A stretch of DNA of 12,046 nt, taken from contig CANQEB010000049.1 of the NCBI GenBank assembly GCA_947594085.1, positions 1 to 12,046 on the forward strand, given 5' to 3'. The notes beneath the pieces were generated by a model. The model was not told the DNA's origin and did no database searches. It worked only from the letters and a program-made list of their open reading frames with translations. How positions within the stretch are numbered: the stretch's first letter is position 1; every line of letters starts with the position of its first letter. Shown here piece by piece: positions 1-6,379 of the stretch. The stretch is from an uncultured Lachnospiraceae bacterium (lineage in GTDB: Bacteria; Bacillota; Clostridia; Lachnospirales; Lachnospiraceae). The position numbers were made by a program, and so were the translations under genes.

Positions 1-337
1 TTAATTCCGGATTCATGATCGCGGCAGAATTGACCGAGATCTTGTCCGCGCCCTCGCGCAGCAGCATGCGGAAATCATCTACCGTGCGGATGCCTCCGCC
101 CACCGTGAACGGGATAAATACCTTCTTCGCCACCTCACGCACCATATCCACAACGGTGTCACGCGCGTCGGAGGAAGCTGTGATATCGAGAAACACCAGC
201 TCATCCGCACCGGCCTTATCATACGCCGCAGCGATCTCAACCGGATCCCCGGCGTCTTTCAGATCGACAAAATTTACTCCCTTGACCACACGCCCATTGT
301 GCACATCGAGGCAAGGGATGATTCGCTTTGTAAACAT
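1..337 (-). CDS. hisF: Imidazole glycerol phosphate synthase, cyclase subunit HisF (5' part, cut by window edge)
   Basis: HisF is the (beta/alpha)8-barrel cyclase subunit. It uses ammonia from HisH to convert PRFAR to imidazole glycerol phosphate and AICAR in cytoplasmic histidine synthesis. The 112 visible residues start [12 protein letters not shown] and continue with [29 protein letters not shown] and [11 protein letters not shown], all typical of the family. Asp11, the N-terminal catalytic aspartate of HisF, is present. The barrel's second half, including the second catalytic aspartate, lies outside the window. The ATG at 337 has an AGGAG Shine-Dalgarno (344-348) seven bases upstream, and this start matches the usual HisF N-terminus. 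hisH lies 87 bp upstream on the same strand, so the two are probably cotranscribed. hisA, often found between them in Firmicutes, is absent from the gap. Confidence 0.97.
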   Translation of the reverse strand, partial: MFTKRIIPCLDVHNGRVVKGVNFVDLKDAGDPVEIAAAYDKAGADELVFLDITASSDARDTVVDMVREVAKKVFIPFTVGGGIRTVDDFRMLLREGADKISVNSAAIMNPEL

Positions 338-424
338 ATCCTGACTCCTGCCTGTTCTATAAGTGTTTCAATCCGTTTTCAACGAAGTGATTCGAACGTC
401 CCATATCATGCTTGGTGAATGCAA

Positions 425-1033
425 CTATGAAATCCCGATGAAATTTCTCAGGATCGCCAAACCGACCTTCCCGCTCTTCTCTGGATGGAATTGGCAGGCG
501 AAGACATTCCCTTGTTCGATCGAGGCGTGAATATGCGCCGCATATTGTGTGGATGCCTTCACGATCTCCTTGTCCTGTGCCTGCAGATAATACGAATGCA
601 CAAAATATACATAAGATCCCTCCGGGATTCCGGCGAACAGCCTTCCCGGATGATCATACTCCAGTGAGTTCCATCCCATATGTGGAATCTTTAGGCCCTC
701 CGTCTTTGGGAGACGTGCGATTCTACCTTTACAGATGCCGAGGCCATCCACACCGGGTGATTCCTCACTCGACTCAAACAGAAGCTGCAGCCCGAGGCAG
801 ATGCCAAGGAACGGAATTTTCATGTCAACTGCCTCTCGGATCACATCAACAAGCTCATAGCGATACAACTTTTCCATTGCATCTCCAAACGCGCCGACCC
901 CCGGAAGTACAATCCGATCTGCAGATAAAATTTCCTCCCGGTTCTGTGTGATTCTCGCCTCTTCCCCGAGAAAGTCAAACGCCTTCTCCACACTCTTCAG
1001 ATTTCCTGCATCATAATCAATAATCGCTATCAT
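425..1033 (-). CDS. hisH: Imidazole glycerol phosphate synthase, glutaminase subunit HisH
   Basis: HisH is the class I glutamine amidotransferase that hydrolyses glutamine and channels ammonia to HisF. The 202 residues are normal length. The N-terminus IAIIDYDAGNLKSV and the oxyanion-region motif LPGVGAFGDAM (43-53) are standard. The nucleophile is Cys79 in GICLGLQLLFE, and the His/Glu of the triad are His183 and Glu185 in QFHPEKSGKVG. All three catalytic residues are present, so the enzyme should be active. The ATG at 1033 is preceded by a GGGGAG ribosome binding site. The gene lies just downstream of a probable terminator closing the deacetylase unit (1105-1138), so it either has a weak promoter of its own in 1034-1104 or depends on read-through. 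I found no convincing promoter, T-box or attenuator there. Confidence 0.97.
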   Translation of the reverse strand: MIAIIDYDAGNLKSVEKAFDFLGEEARITQNREEILSADRIVLPGVGAFGDAMEKLYRYELVDVIREAVDMKIPFLGICLGLQLLFESSEESPGVDGLGICKGRIARLPKTEGLKIPHMGWNSLEYDHPGRLFAGIPEGSYVYFVHSYYLQAQDKEIVKASTQYAAHIHASIEQGNVFACQFHPEKSGKVGLAILRNFIGIS

Positions 1034-1104
1034 GTCATCTGCTCCCCTGCCTCATCCTCGATAAAAATACCGGCGAGACAGAATCAAAATATTTTTCATA
1101 TACA

Positions 1105-1138
1105 CGAAAAGATGGGACGCTGCTCCTTGCAGCATCCC
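1105..1138 (-). terminator. Rho-independent terminator after the deacetylase gene
   Basis: On the minus strand GGGATGCTGC (1138-1129) pairs with GCAGCGTCCC (1123-1114) as a ten-pair stem with one G-T wobble. The loop is the five bases AAGGA, and the stem is followed by ATCTTTTCG. The T run is short, so termination may be incomplete. It begins 12 bp past the stop of the polysaccharide deacetylase and separates that gene from hisH. Confidence 0.75.
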
Positions 1139-1150
1139 TACCTATGAACA

Positions 1151-2488
1151 CTATCGGAAATGATAGTATGTCTTCCCTGGATACAGGGTCGTTTTCCCTT
1201 TGTATTTCGCGAGCTGGCTCACTGTCACAAGCTGATACCCTCTCTGTTTGAGTGCTGGAATGATCTGTTCCGCGGCCACGATGGTCGAGTAATGAATGTC
1301 ATGCATCAACACGATGTCCCCATTTCGCACATTGTTTAGCACCTCATTGACTGTGTGGCTCGGATTTCCTGTATTCGCCCAATCCCTGGGATCAATTGAC
1401 CAATAGATGGACGGAAGACCAAGCGCAGATAATACCCAGCTCGTCGAATGCCCGTTTCCGTATGGAAGGCGAAAAACGGTCGGCCCCCTGCCTGCAGCAT
1501 TTCTGATGTTGGTAACTGTTCTGTTCACATCCGCAGAAATCCCTGAGCTAGACAGGCTGGTATAGGAGGTATGGTCATACGAATGCGCGCCGAGCTCACA
1601 TCCCATATCTGACATTCTCTTTACGGTAGCCTGATAATACGGCACATTAGATCCAACCATAAAGAATGTTGCCTTCGCACCATTTCGCTGCAAACAATCC
1701 AGAAGTCTATTTGTATACTGCCCTGGTCCATCATCGAATGTCAGCGCCACCATCGGTTTGTTCGGATCAACCTCCAGGTCTACCTTGACAGTCGGGTCAT
1801 AAACCCCTTTCTTGGTAAAATAATACCCTTTGCCGTCAATGAACTGTACACCCGTCATTCTGGATCCATCAGAATCCAGATAATAGAGCTTCTCTTTGAT
1901 CTTTCTCCAGCCTTTGCCACATCTGCACCCATTCTCATCGACGTAGTAATATTTTTCTCCGTCTTTGACCCAGGCGTTCTTTTTCATGCGATACGTCTTC
2001 GGGGAAAAGAAATAAACTTTGCCCAGACTCGCGACCCAGCCGGATCTTGCAGCATACGTAAAGTAGTCGAAAAAGTAAGTATCTTCTCCGATTGTGTACC
2101 GTCCACGGGCGGCACATCCATTCTCCCTGAGGTAATAGCGCCTGCCCTTCTTCTCAAGCCATCCGAATTTCAGGGCACCGCGCTGATTTAGAAAGTACAA
2201 GTGATCTCGATACTTTACCCAGCCTTTTACACGATTGCCCTTCGCATTCACATAATAAATTTTGTCTTTTACTTTAAACCATCCGTCTTTCTTATATGTG
2301 CCATCCGTCAGGCGAAAACGAAACTTCTTTCCCTTTTGTTCCCATTCGCCCTCCACGCGCTTTGCCTTCGTCACATTCTTCAGCGGAGTGCTGTCCAGCA
2401 CAGTCACCTTCGCATGCACAGACAGTGGAAACAAAAAGAACAGCACGCACAAAAAAGCTATGACGGTATTCTTGAATATCTTGTTCAT
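1151..2488 (-). CDS. Secreted polysaccharide deacetylase (NodB domain) with N-terminal cell-wall-binding repeats
   Basis: This 445-residue exported protein has a signal peptide (hydrophobic core about 8-24, likely cleavage after SVHA at 26), about eight aromatic-rich repeats of ~20 residues (about 70-230), and a C-terminal CE4/NodB deacetylase domain (about 244-430). All five NodB motifs are visible: TFDDGP (250-255), HSYDH (302-306; metal-binding histidines), RLPYGN (340-345), DPRDW (366-370) and LMHDIH (394-399). It should therefore be a metal-dependent deacetylase acting on N-acetylated glycans, probably peptidoglycan or an attached polymer, while held to the wall by the repeats. The frame stays open to a TTG at 2509, but that codon lacks a Shine-Dalgarno; the ATG at 2488 has GGAAG close upstream and gives a clean signal peptide. 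It lies 66 bp behind the phosphoribosyltransferase-like gene with no terminator between, so the two are probably cotranscribed. The exact substrate is unknown. Confidence 0.93.
   Translation of the reverse strand: MNKIFKNTVIAFLCVLFFLFPLSVHAKVTVLDSTPLKNVTKAKRVEGEWEQKGKKFRFRLTDGTYKKDGWFKVKDKIYYVNAKGNRVKGWVKYRDHLYFLNQRGALKFGWLEKKGRRYYLRENGCAARGRYTIGEDTYFFDYFTYAARSGWVASLGKVYFFSPKTYRMKKNAWVKDGEKYYYVDENGCRCGKGWRKIKEKLYYLDSDGSRMTGVQFIDGKGYYFTKKGVYDPTVKVDLEVDPNKPMVALTFDDGPGQYTNRLLDCLQRNGAKATFFMVGSNVPYYQATVKRMSDMGCELGAHSYDHTSYTSLSSSGISADVNRTVTNIRNAAGRGPTVFRLPYGNGHSTSWVLSALGLPSIYWSIDPRDWANTGNPSHTVNEVLNNVRNGDIVLMHDIHYSTIVAAEQIIPALKQRGYQLVTVSQLAKYKGKTTLYPGKTYYHFR
1799..2281 (-). repeat. Eight tandem ~20-residue wall-binding repeats within the deacetylase
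   Basis: Residues about 70-230 of the deacetylase hold repeats of the form G-W-x(6-8)-Y-Y-x(6-9)-G, for example GWFKVKDKIYYVNAKGNRVK, GWVKYRDHLYFLNQRGALKF, GWLEKKGRRYYL and GWRKIKEKLYYLDSDGSRMT. They resemble the choline/cell-wall-binding (CW_binding) repeat class of Gram-positive surface proteins. Some copies, such as the fourth (RYTIGEDTYFFDYF), have lost the leading tryptophan. The copies are diverged at protein level, and I saw no recent DNA-level duplication. Their ligand cannot be read from the sequence. Confidence 0.8.
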
Positions 2489-2554
2489 CTCTTCCAGTCT
2501 TCTAGTCAATTAATCAATCTGTCTTCTGTGGTATTTAGCGGTTTCCTGATAATA

Positions 2555-3196
2555 TTACAGTTTGGAATATCCAAAGCTGTTTACGATCGCGTCAATCTTC
2601 TCCTTGTGCGCACACATCGGACAATTCGACGCTTCATAAGTCTTATATCCTGGCAGATCCGCGCCGCCAAAAATGTAGTTGATCTCGACGCCCTGCACGC
2701 AATCGCTCGCACTGAAAATTGCTGACACGCCATCTACAATGCCTCCATAATACTGAACGCATTCAATTGCCCTGGCGATCGTACGTCCGGTCGTCGCAGA
2801 CGCAAGAAGCAGAATACAATGCTTGCCATCGACCATCATCTGCATATTGTCGCGGAAAATTAACTGTCCGCCCGGGTTCATCTCCGGCGTGACAATGTAC
2901 ATTGTCTGGTGCTGGTTCAGGGACATGATACCAGAAGCTGTCAGCTCATCCGCCAGATACGCGCCAATCACCTCACAGCCGTCCATACAAATGATTGTGT
3001 CGACGTAGGTGCTGGTCGTGTACTTCCGCGCAAGCACGGATGCTGCCGCCGCCGCCTCGCTCTTTCTCGATTTCATGATCGTCATATCCACATAGTAATT
3101 GATGTGGGAGTGGTTGGTCGCAAAATGTCCCGGTATCACACGGATAATCGCATTTTTGTTGACCTGTGAATGAATTTTCGTCGCTCTGCTCTCCAT
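2555..3196 (-). CDS. Phosphoribosyltransferase-like protein with altered PRPP loop and C-terminal CPMC motif
   Basis: The 213 residues resemble a clostridial family commonly annotated as orotate phosphoribosyltransferase. A hydrophobic strand followed by a glycine/threonine loop, ILLLASATTGRT (128-139), sits where type I PRTases carry the PRPP-binding loop. However, the two acidic residues usual just before the loop (as in VVDDVxTTG) are Ala132-Ser133 here. Other conserved-looking stretches are FATNHSHINYYVDMT (25-39), ICMDGCEVIGAYLA (69-82), and NPGGQLIFRDN (107-117), which may be the substrate-binding hood. The C-terminus has CPMC (192-195) and a short tail NSFGYSKL. It is cytoplasmic, with no signal peptide or membrane segment. 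The ATG at 3196 has a strong GGAGG eight bases upstream. Whether it makes OMP is doubtful: no pyrimidine genes are nearby and the acidic pair is missing, so I assign only the fold. Confidence 0.75.
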   Translation of the reverse strand: MESRATKIHSQVNKNAIIRVIPGHFATNHSHINYYVDMTIMKSRKSEAAAAASVLARKYTTSTYVDTIICMDGCEVIGAYLADELTASGIMSLNQHQTMYIVTPEMNPGGQLIFRDNMQMMVDGKHCILLLASATTGRTIARAIECVQYYGGIVDGVSAIFSASDCVQGVEINYIFGGADLPGYKTYEASNCPMCAHKEKIDAIVNSFGYSKL

Positions 3197-3270
3197 AAAA
3201 GATACCTCCGAATTTTTCTCTTTCGCACAAATTCACGCGCGAACCAGATTTTTCCTGTTGATATATCTAT

Positions 3271-3299
3271 ATCATACACAATGTATCTGAAAACTTCAA
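3271..3299 (-). promoter_or_regulatory. Sigma-A-type promoter of the phosphoribosyltransferase-like/deacetylase unit
   Basis: On the minus strand TTGAAG (3299-3294) and TATGAT (3276-3271) are separated by exactly 17 bp, giving four and five of six consensus matches. The predicted start leaves a leader of about 65-70 nt before the ATG at 3196. The -10 box and the bases after it (TATGATATAGA) are identical to those of the promoter at 4547-4575. Confidence 0.7.
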
Positions 3300-3364
3300 G
3301 GAAATTTTGTGCAAATAGTTCAGTCATATGGATGGTCTATCGCCTGAATGACCGAGCGGATATT

Positions 3365-4456
3365 TCAGCGTGAGAGAAACAAATCCCTGAGGATCTGTTC
3401 TGCCGTTTTGTCTCTGTAGTTATCCGGGTCTGACATGATCACATTCCCGGTAATGTCCCACCGCATCTGACTGTAATCCGTCAGATAAGACAGTCCTTTC
3501 GCGCAATTTGGAAATTTCTGATACCAATCCGGGAAATAATACTTCATGTATTTTTGTGCAAGCGCAACTGCTTCGCTGTCAGTCCTTCCGCCCGGCGTAG
3601 GCGTCCCCGCAAGCTGCACACCAGGTGGGCTGGCGTGCAAAATTACCACACTGCCGTCGTCACACTGTCCTACCACCATCCAGACATGGCCATTGGAGGT
3701 GCTCATAATATCTCCGGCCCGGTAATCTCTCACCCTTCCGGCCTGTGTATAGGCTCCCCAGCCGCGCAGCGCATAATTCTGCGCCATTTGCTGCGCCAGC
3801 AGCACATATCCGGGCTTTCCATTTTCTGTCTCCAATATGTTGTAAACGCACCATCCGATGTACCCGGAGCAGTCCAACCCGTTGTGTATCTGATATTTCG
3901 TGTTATGGAAGTCGTAGCTGCTATTCTGCTGCTCAAAGAAAAGCTTCCACTGCCTGCTGACCCCAATCGTCCTGGCCTCGATCCCAGCTCCTGTATCAGC
4001 CTCATTCCAGCCTCCGCCCCAAATATACATTGTGCTTCCAACCGGTTGCAGGGCCGTCAGCAACAACTCCTTCAGGGTTGACTTGCGGTACACCTGTACC
4101 CTTAATAGATTACTGTATTTCGTATATTTTTTCTTTGCCTTTTTGACACGGTATCCGCGAACCTGGTAATAGTATGTCTTGCCATTTTTCAGGTTCTTGA
4201 TCGTAACCTTACGCGCGCTTGTCGTTTTGATCAGCTTGCGACTTCTGGTGTTGACATTGTATTTGTAGACCTCATAGCCTGTCAAATCCGGCCGCTTCTT
4301 CCAACTGATTACGAGATTATCCCCCTTGAACTTGACTTGGGGCTCCGGAGCATTCTTCGAAAAAGATGCAGCCTGAGGCCGCAGGGAACACACAAATAAG
4401 AGCAAAATGATCAAAAGAAATGAATCTGATATTTGTCGTTTTCTGCGTTTTTTCAT
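3365..4456 (-). CDS. Secreted fibronectin-III plus NlpC/P60-like cysteine peptidase
   Basis: This 363-residue exported protein has a signal peptide with a basic N-terminus MKKRRKRQ and hydrophobic stretch 13-23, likely cleaved after QAA (28-30). A fibronectin type III domain covers about 36-122 (ISWKK, TGYEVYKY, NGKTYYYQVRGY). The C-terminal domain (about 126-363) carries NlpC/P60 landmarks: YIWGGGW (144-150), the nucleophile Cys196 in GLDCSGYIGW, His257 in NGHVWMVVG, and a third polar residue His274 in ILHASPPG. Such enzymes usually cut peptide bonds in peptidoglycan stems, outside the cell. About 45 residues lie between YIWGGG and the catalytic Cys, where classical P60 domains have about ten, so this is a variant subfamily. 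The ATG at 4456 follows an AAGGGGA site. The gene diverges from the membrane-anchored deacetylase-like gene and is probably monocistronic, although no clear terminator follows it. Confidence 0.88.
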   Translation of the reverse strand: MKKRRKRQISDSFLLIILLLFVCSLRPQAASFSKNAPEPQVKFKGDNLVISWKKRPDLTGYEVYKYNVNTRSRKLIKTTSARKVTIKNLKNGKTYYYQVRGYRVKKAKKKYTKYSNLLRVQVYRKSTLKELLLTALQPVGSTMYIWGGGWNEADTGAGIEARTIGVSRQWKLFFEQQNSSYDFHNTKYQIHNGLDCSGYIGWCVYNILETENGKPGYVLLAQQMAQNYALRGWGAYTQAGRVRDYRAGDIMSTSNGHVWMVVGQCDDGSVVILHASPPGVQLAGTPTPGGRTDSEAVALAQKYMKYYFPDWYQKFPNCAKGLSYLTDYSQMRWDITGNVIMSDPDNYRDKTAEQILRDLFLSR

Positions 4457-4471
4457 AAGAAATCCCCTTCT

Positions 4472-4483
4472 TTCACATGTGAA
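4472..4483. promoter_or_regulatory. Perfect 12-bp palindrome in the NlpC/P60 gene leader
   Basis: TTCACATGTGAA is a perfect 12-bp palindrome. It lies in the transcribed leader of the gene starting at 4456, just upstream of its ribosome binding site (about 4463-4469). With no room for a loop it is more plausible as a DNA-binding site than as an RNA hairpin. A functional role is inference only. Confidence 0.25.
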
Positions 4484-4546
4484 TCCGTCAATCCAGGGGA
4501 AAACCCAGTCGAGCTATGCCTGGCGGGATCCATGATCTTCTTCTAT

Positions 4547-4575
4547 ATCATAATCGGATTCCTAATTTCTGTCAA
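4547..4575 (-). promoter_or_regulatory. Near-consensus sigma-A promoter of the NlpC/P60-like gene
   Basis: On the minus strand a perfect TTGACA (4575-4570) is followed after 17 bp by TATGAT (4552-4547), five of six. The predicted transcript has a leader of about 85 nt before the ATG at 4456. This is one of the two best promoter matches in the window. Its -35 box is back to back with the plus-strand promoter at 4599. Confidence 0.82.
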
Positions 4576-4598
4576 TAAATATGAAACCGTGGAAATCA

Positions 4599-4627
4599 TT
4601 GCCACATCATTCTATCTGTGGTAAACT
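4599..4627 (+). promoter_or_regulatory. Extended -10 promoter of the deacetylase-like/germination unit
   Basis: TTGCCA (4599-4604; five of six) and TAAACT (4622-4627; four of six) are 17 bp apart, and TGG just before the -10 box provides an extended -10 element. Between the boxes an inverted pair, CCACA (4602-4606) and TGTGG (4617-4621), could be an operator. A GTGG copy also lies just upstream at 4589-4592. Transcription would start near 4634, leaving a leader of about 43 nt. Confidence 0.6.
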
Positions 4628-4661
4628 AATAATATAAAAATATGGGGAGATACCAATTGAT

Positions 4662-4669
4662 AAAGGAGG
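4662..4669 (+). promoter_or_regulatory. Ribosome binding site AAAGGAGG that fixes the start at 4677
   Basis: AAAGGAGG lies seven bases before ATG 4677 but only one base before the in-frame TTG at 4671. The ATG is therefore the start. Confidence 0.9.
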
Positions 4670-4676
4670 TTTGTCG

Positions 4677-6275
4677 ATGAACGAAAACGAAAAAAACGAA
4701 CAAGTACTTGACTATGAAGAAGCGGATATACAGGCAGAGGAACAACGGCGCATGCGAAGGAAAAAGCGTCGAAAGATGGTGGCTATTCAGAGAATTGCCT
4801 TTTTCATCTTTCTGCTTATCGTTATTGCCGCTGCAGTTTTCGTTGCATTATATGTGCTGCCGGAAGGAAAGATCACCCCGGGAAGCTGGAACATATTCTC
4901 AGGCGGCCAGCCGCAGCCTTCTCAGACAGAATTGGTCGTTGTAGAGCCTGCAACCGAGACGGAACTGGAAACGGCCCCGGAGCCTGTGCAGACGGAAACT
5001 CAACCTGTGACGGAGCCTCCTGTAGACAGTGCGCAGGTGGCTTCCGCCCTCGAAGAGGCAAAACTGCTTGCAGCCGGATACGACTACGATGGGGCGATCG
5101 CACACTTGCAGACGGTCGCGGGCTTCGAATCCAGCCCGGAGATCATTGCCGCAATTGCCGACTACGGAAAGGCAAAAAATGCCTGTGTTGCGGTCGATGT
5201 GACGACTGTCCCACACATTTTCTACCACTCCCTGATCAATGACACAGACCGTGCCTTCAATGTGGACGTTCTGGGAGAAGCCACTGTAAATGGCATGAAT
5301 GCCTGGATGACGACAGTCGAGGAGTTCGACAAGATTACCCAGACTATGTATGACAACGGTTACGTCTTCGTGCGGCTGCGCGATCTCGTTGTCGAGTCTA
5401 CCGATGAGAATGGAAATGTGTCCTTCTCACCGAACATGAATCTGATGCTTCCGCCAGATAAGAAGCCAGTTGTCCTCTCCGTAGACGATTTGAGCTACTA
5501 CCACTCTTACGAAGCGGCAGGCTATCCGGACAAGCTGATCATCGACGAGAACGGGGACGTAAAGTGCCATTACGTGACATCAGACGGGACAGAACACATC
5601 GGGGACTATGATGTCGTTCCGCGCCTGAACACATTTCTTGAGGCACATCCAGACGGTGCGTACAAGGGGGCGCGCGGATTGATCGCGCTAACCGGTTACA
5701 ACGGCGTCTTCGGCTACCGCACGGACGCCGACTATGAGCTTCGCGAACACCTGATGTCTGACCAGAGCGACTGGCTCTCAGCACATCCGGAGTTCAACCG
5801 GCAGACAGAGATCGCAGAGGCCACGAAGATTGCCGAGGCGCTCAAACAGGAGGGCTGGGAATTTGCAAGCCATACCTGGGGACATTTGAGCGTCACAAAC
5901 AAAACTGCGGATGAACTGCGAATCGACAACGAAAAATGGGTCAACAATGTACAGAATATTGTCGGTCCCGTGGACACAATCATCTTCGCGCACGGCAATG
6001 ATATAGGCAGCTGGGAGGACTATAGCAGTGATAACGAGAAATATCAATATTTCAAGAGCGCAGGCTACAACTTTTTCTGCAATGTAGACGGTTCGTTGCC
6101 ATATTGGGTGCAGATTCGCAGTGACTATGTCCGTCAGGGACGTATTGATCTTGACGGCTATATGCTCTACGAATCCAGCATTGGCGAGACGACTGTGATC
6201 GACGACATGTTCCTCGCCTCGCAGGTATTTGACTCCCGTCGTCCGACTCCTGTCATTGCAAACGGGGAATCCTAG
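4677..6275 (+). CDS. Membrane-anchored, diverged polysaccharide deacetylase-like (NodB-like) protein
   Basis: This 532-residue protein has a short charged cytoplasmic tail (1-37, including RRMRRKKRRK), one transmembrane helix (about 38-60), a Pro/Thr/Glu-rich extracellular linker (about 78-118), a small helical, TPR-like stretch (about 119-170: ALEEAKLLAAGYDYDGAIAH) and a large extracellular domain. Parts of the NodB active site are recognisable: LSVDDLSYY (267-275) in place of TFDDGP, and SHTWGH (398-403) in place of the HSxxH motif, so the Asp-His-His metal ligands (probably Asp271, His399, His403) are kept. FAHGND (437-442) may replace the RxPYG motif. Clear counterparts of the DxxDW and LxH motifs are not seen. 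About 127 residues separate the first two motifs, against about 50 in the deacetylase at 1151-2488. It may be an active variant deacetylase or a glycan-binding relative. The following germination gene suggests a spore-envelope role, which is inference. Confidence 0.78.
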   Translation: MNENEKNEQVLDYEEADIQAEEQRRMRRKKRRKMVAIQRIAFFIFLLIVIAAAVFVALYVLPEGKITPGSWNIFSGGQPQPSQTELVVVEPATETELETAPEPVQTETQPVTEPPVDSAQVASALEEAKLLAAGYDYDGAIAHLQTVAGFESSPEIIAAIADYGKAKNACVAVDVTTVPHIFYHSLINDTDRAFNVDVLGEATVNGMNAWMTTVEEFDKITQTMYDNGYVFVRLRDLVVESTDENGNVSFSPNMNLMLPPDKKPVVLSVDDLSYYHSYEAAGYPDKLIIDENGDVKCHYVTSDGTEHIGDYDVVPRLNTFLEAHPDGAYKGARGLIALTGYNGVFGYRTDADYELREHLMSDQSDWLSAHPEFNRQTEIAEATKIAEALKQEGWEFASHTWGHLSVTNKTADELRIDNEKWVNNVQNIVGPVDTIIFAHGNDIGSWEDYSSDNEKYQYFKSAGYNFFCNVDGSLPYWVQIRSDYVRQGRIDLDGYMLYESSIGETTVIDDMFLASQVFDSRRPTPVIANGES

Positions 6276-6311
6276 CTCGAAAGGTCGACATATTCCAAAA
6301 TTAAAATGCAA

Positions 6312-6340
6312 GAATAATATTTTGTCCTCCGGGCATTCTG
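6312..6340 (+). promoter_or_regulatory. Possible forespore (sigma-G-like) promoter for the germination gene
   Basis: GAATA (6312-6316) fits the sigma-G -35 pattern GHATR. After 17 bp comes CATTCTG (6334-6340), six of seven against CATnHTA. Transcription would start near 6347, inside the loop of the hairpin at 6324-6373. A sigma-A alternative, TTGTCC (6322-6327) with AAGAAT (6345-6350), is equally weak. The target gene belongs to a family expressed under sigma-G in Bacillus, which favours the first reading. Confidence 0.35.
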
Positions 6341-6373
6341 TAATAAGAATAAATATACAGATGCACGGAGGAC
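6324..6373 (+). promoter_or_regulatory. Long hairpin enclosing the Shine-Dalgarno of the germination gene
   Basis: GTCCTCCG (6324-6331) pairs perfectly with CGGAGGAC (6366-6373). After one G/A mismatch, GCAT (6333-6336) pairs with ATGC (6361-6364), and after one bulged T, CTGTA (6338-6342) pairs with TACAG (6356-6360). This gives 17 pairs with a 13-base AT-rich loop. The right arm contains the Shine-Dalgarno GGAGG (6367-6371), eight bases before ATG 6380, so the folded RNA would hide it. The stem is followed by TTTATT, so it could also act as a weak terminator for the upstream gene. Confidence 0.8.
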
Positions 6374-6379
6374 TTTATT

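Noticed and set aside
377..424. Open frame continuing past the hisH stop in another frame (ending FVENGLKHL)
   Set aside because: It overlaps the hisH end out of frame, has no ribosome binding site, and hisH already has a normal C-terminus. Considered as a frameshift extension and dismissed.
1052..1099. Minus-strand 15-codon frame (MKNILILSRRYFYRG) ahead of hisH, as a possible leader peptide
   Set aside because: It has no histidine codons, no Shine-Dalgarno and no attenuator hairpin after it, so it is not a his leader.
1034..1104. T-box, riboswitch or strong promoter for the his genes
   Set aside because: The gap is too short for a T-box. The only promoter-like pair (TTGATT and TATTTT) is spaced about 12 bp, which is too close.
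2201..2725. Plus-strand open frame of 174 codons spanning the gap between the deacetylase and phosphoribosyltransferase-like genes
   Set aside because: Antisense to both genes; its hydrophobic composition is what the complement of a signal peptide and repeats gives. No start signal.
3300..3364. Terminator after the NlpC/P60-like gene
   Set aside because: CGCTGAA can pair with TTCAGGCG with a bulge and a 15-base loop, but no T run follows on the minus strand.
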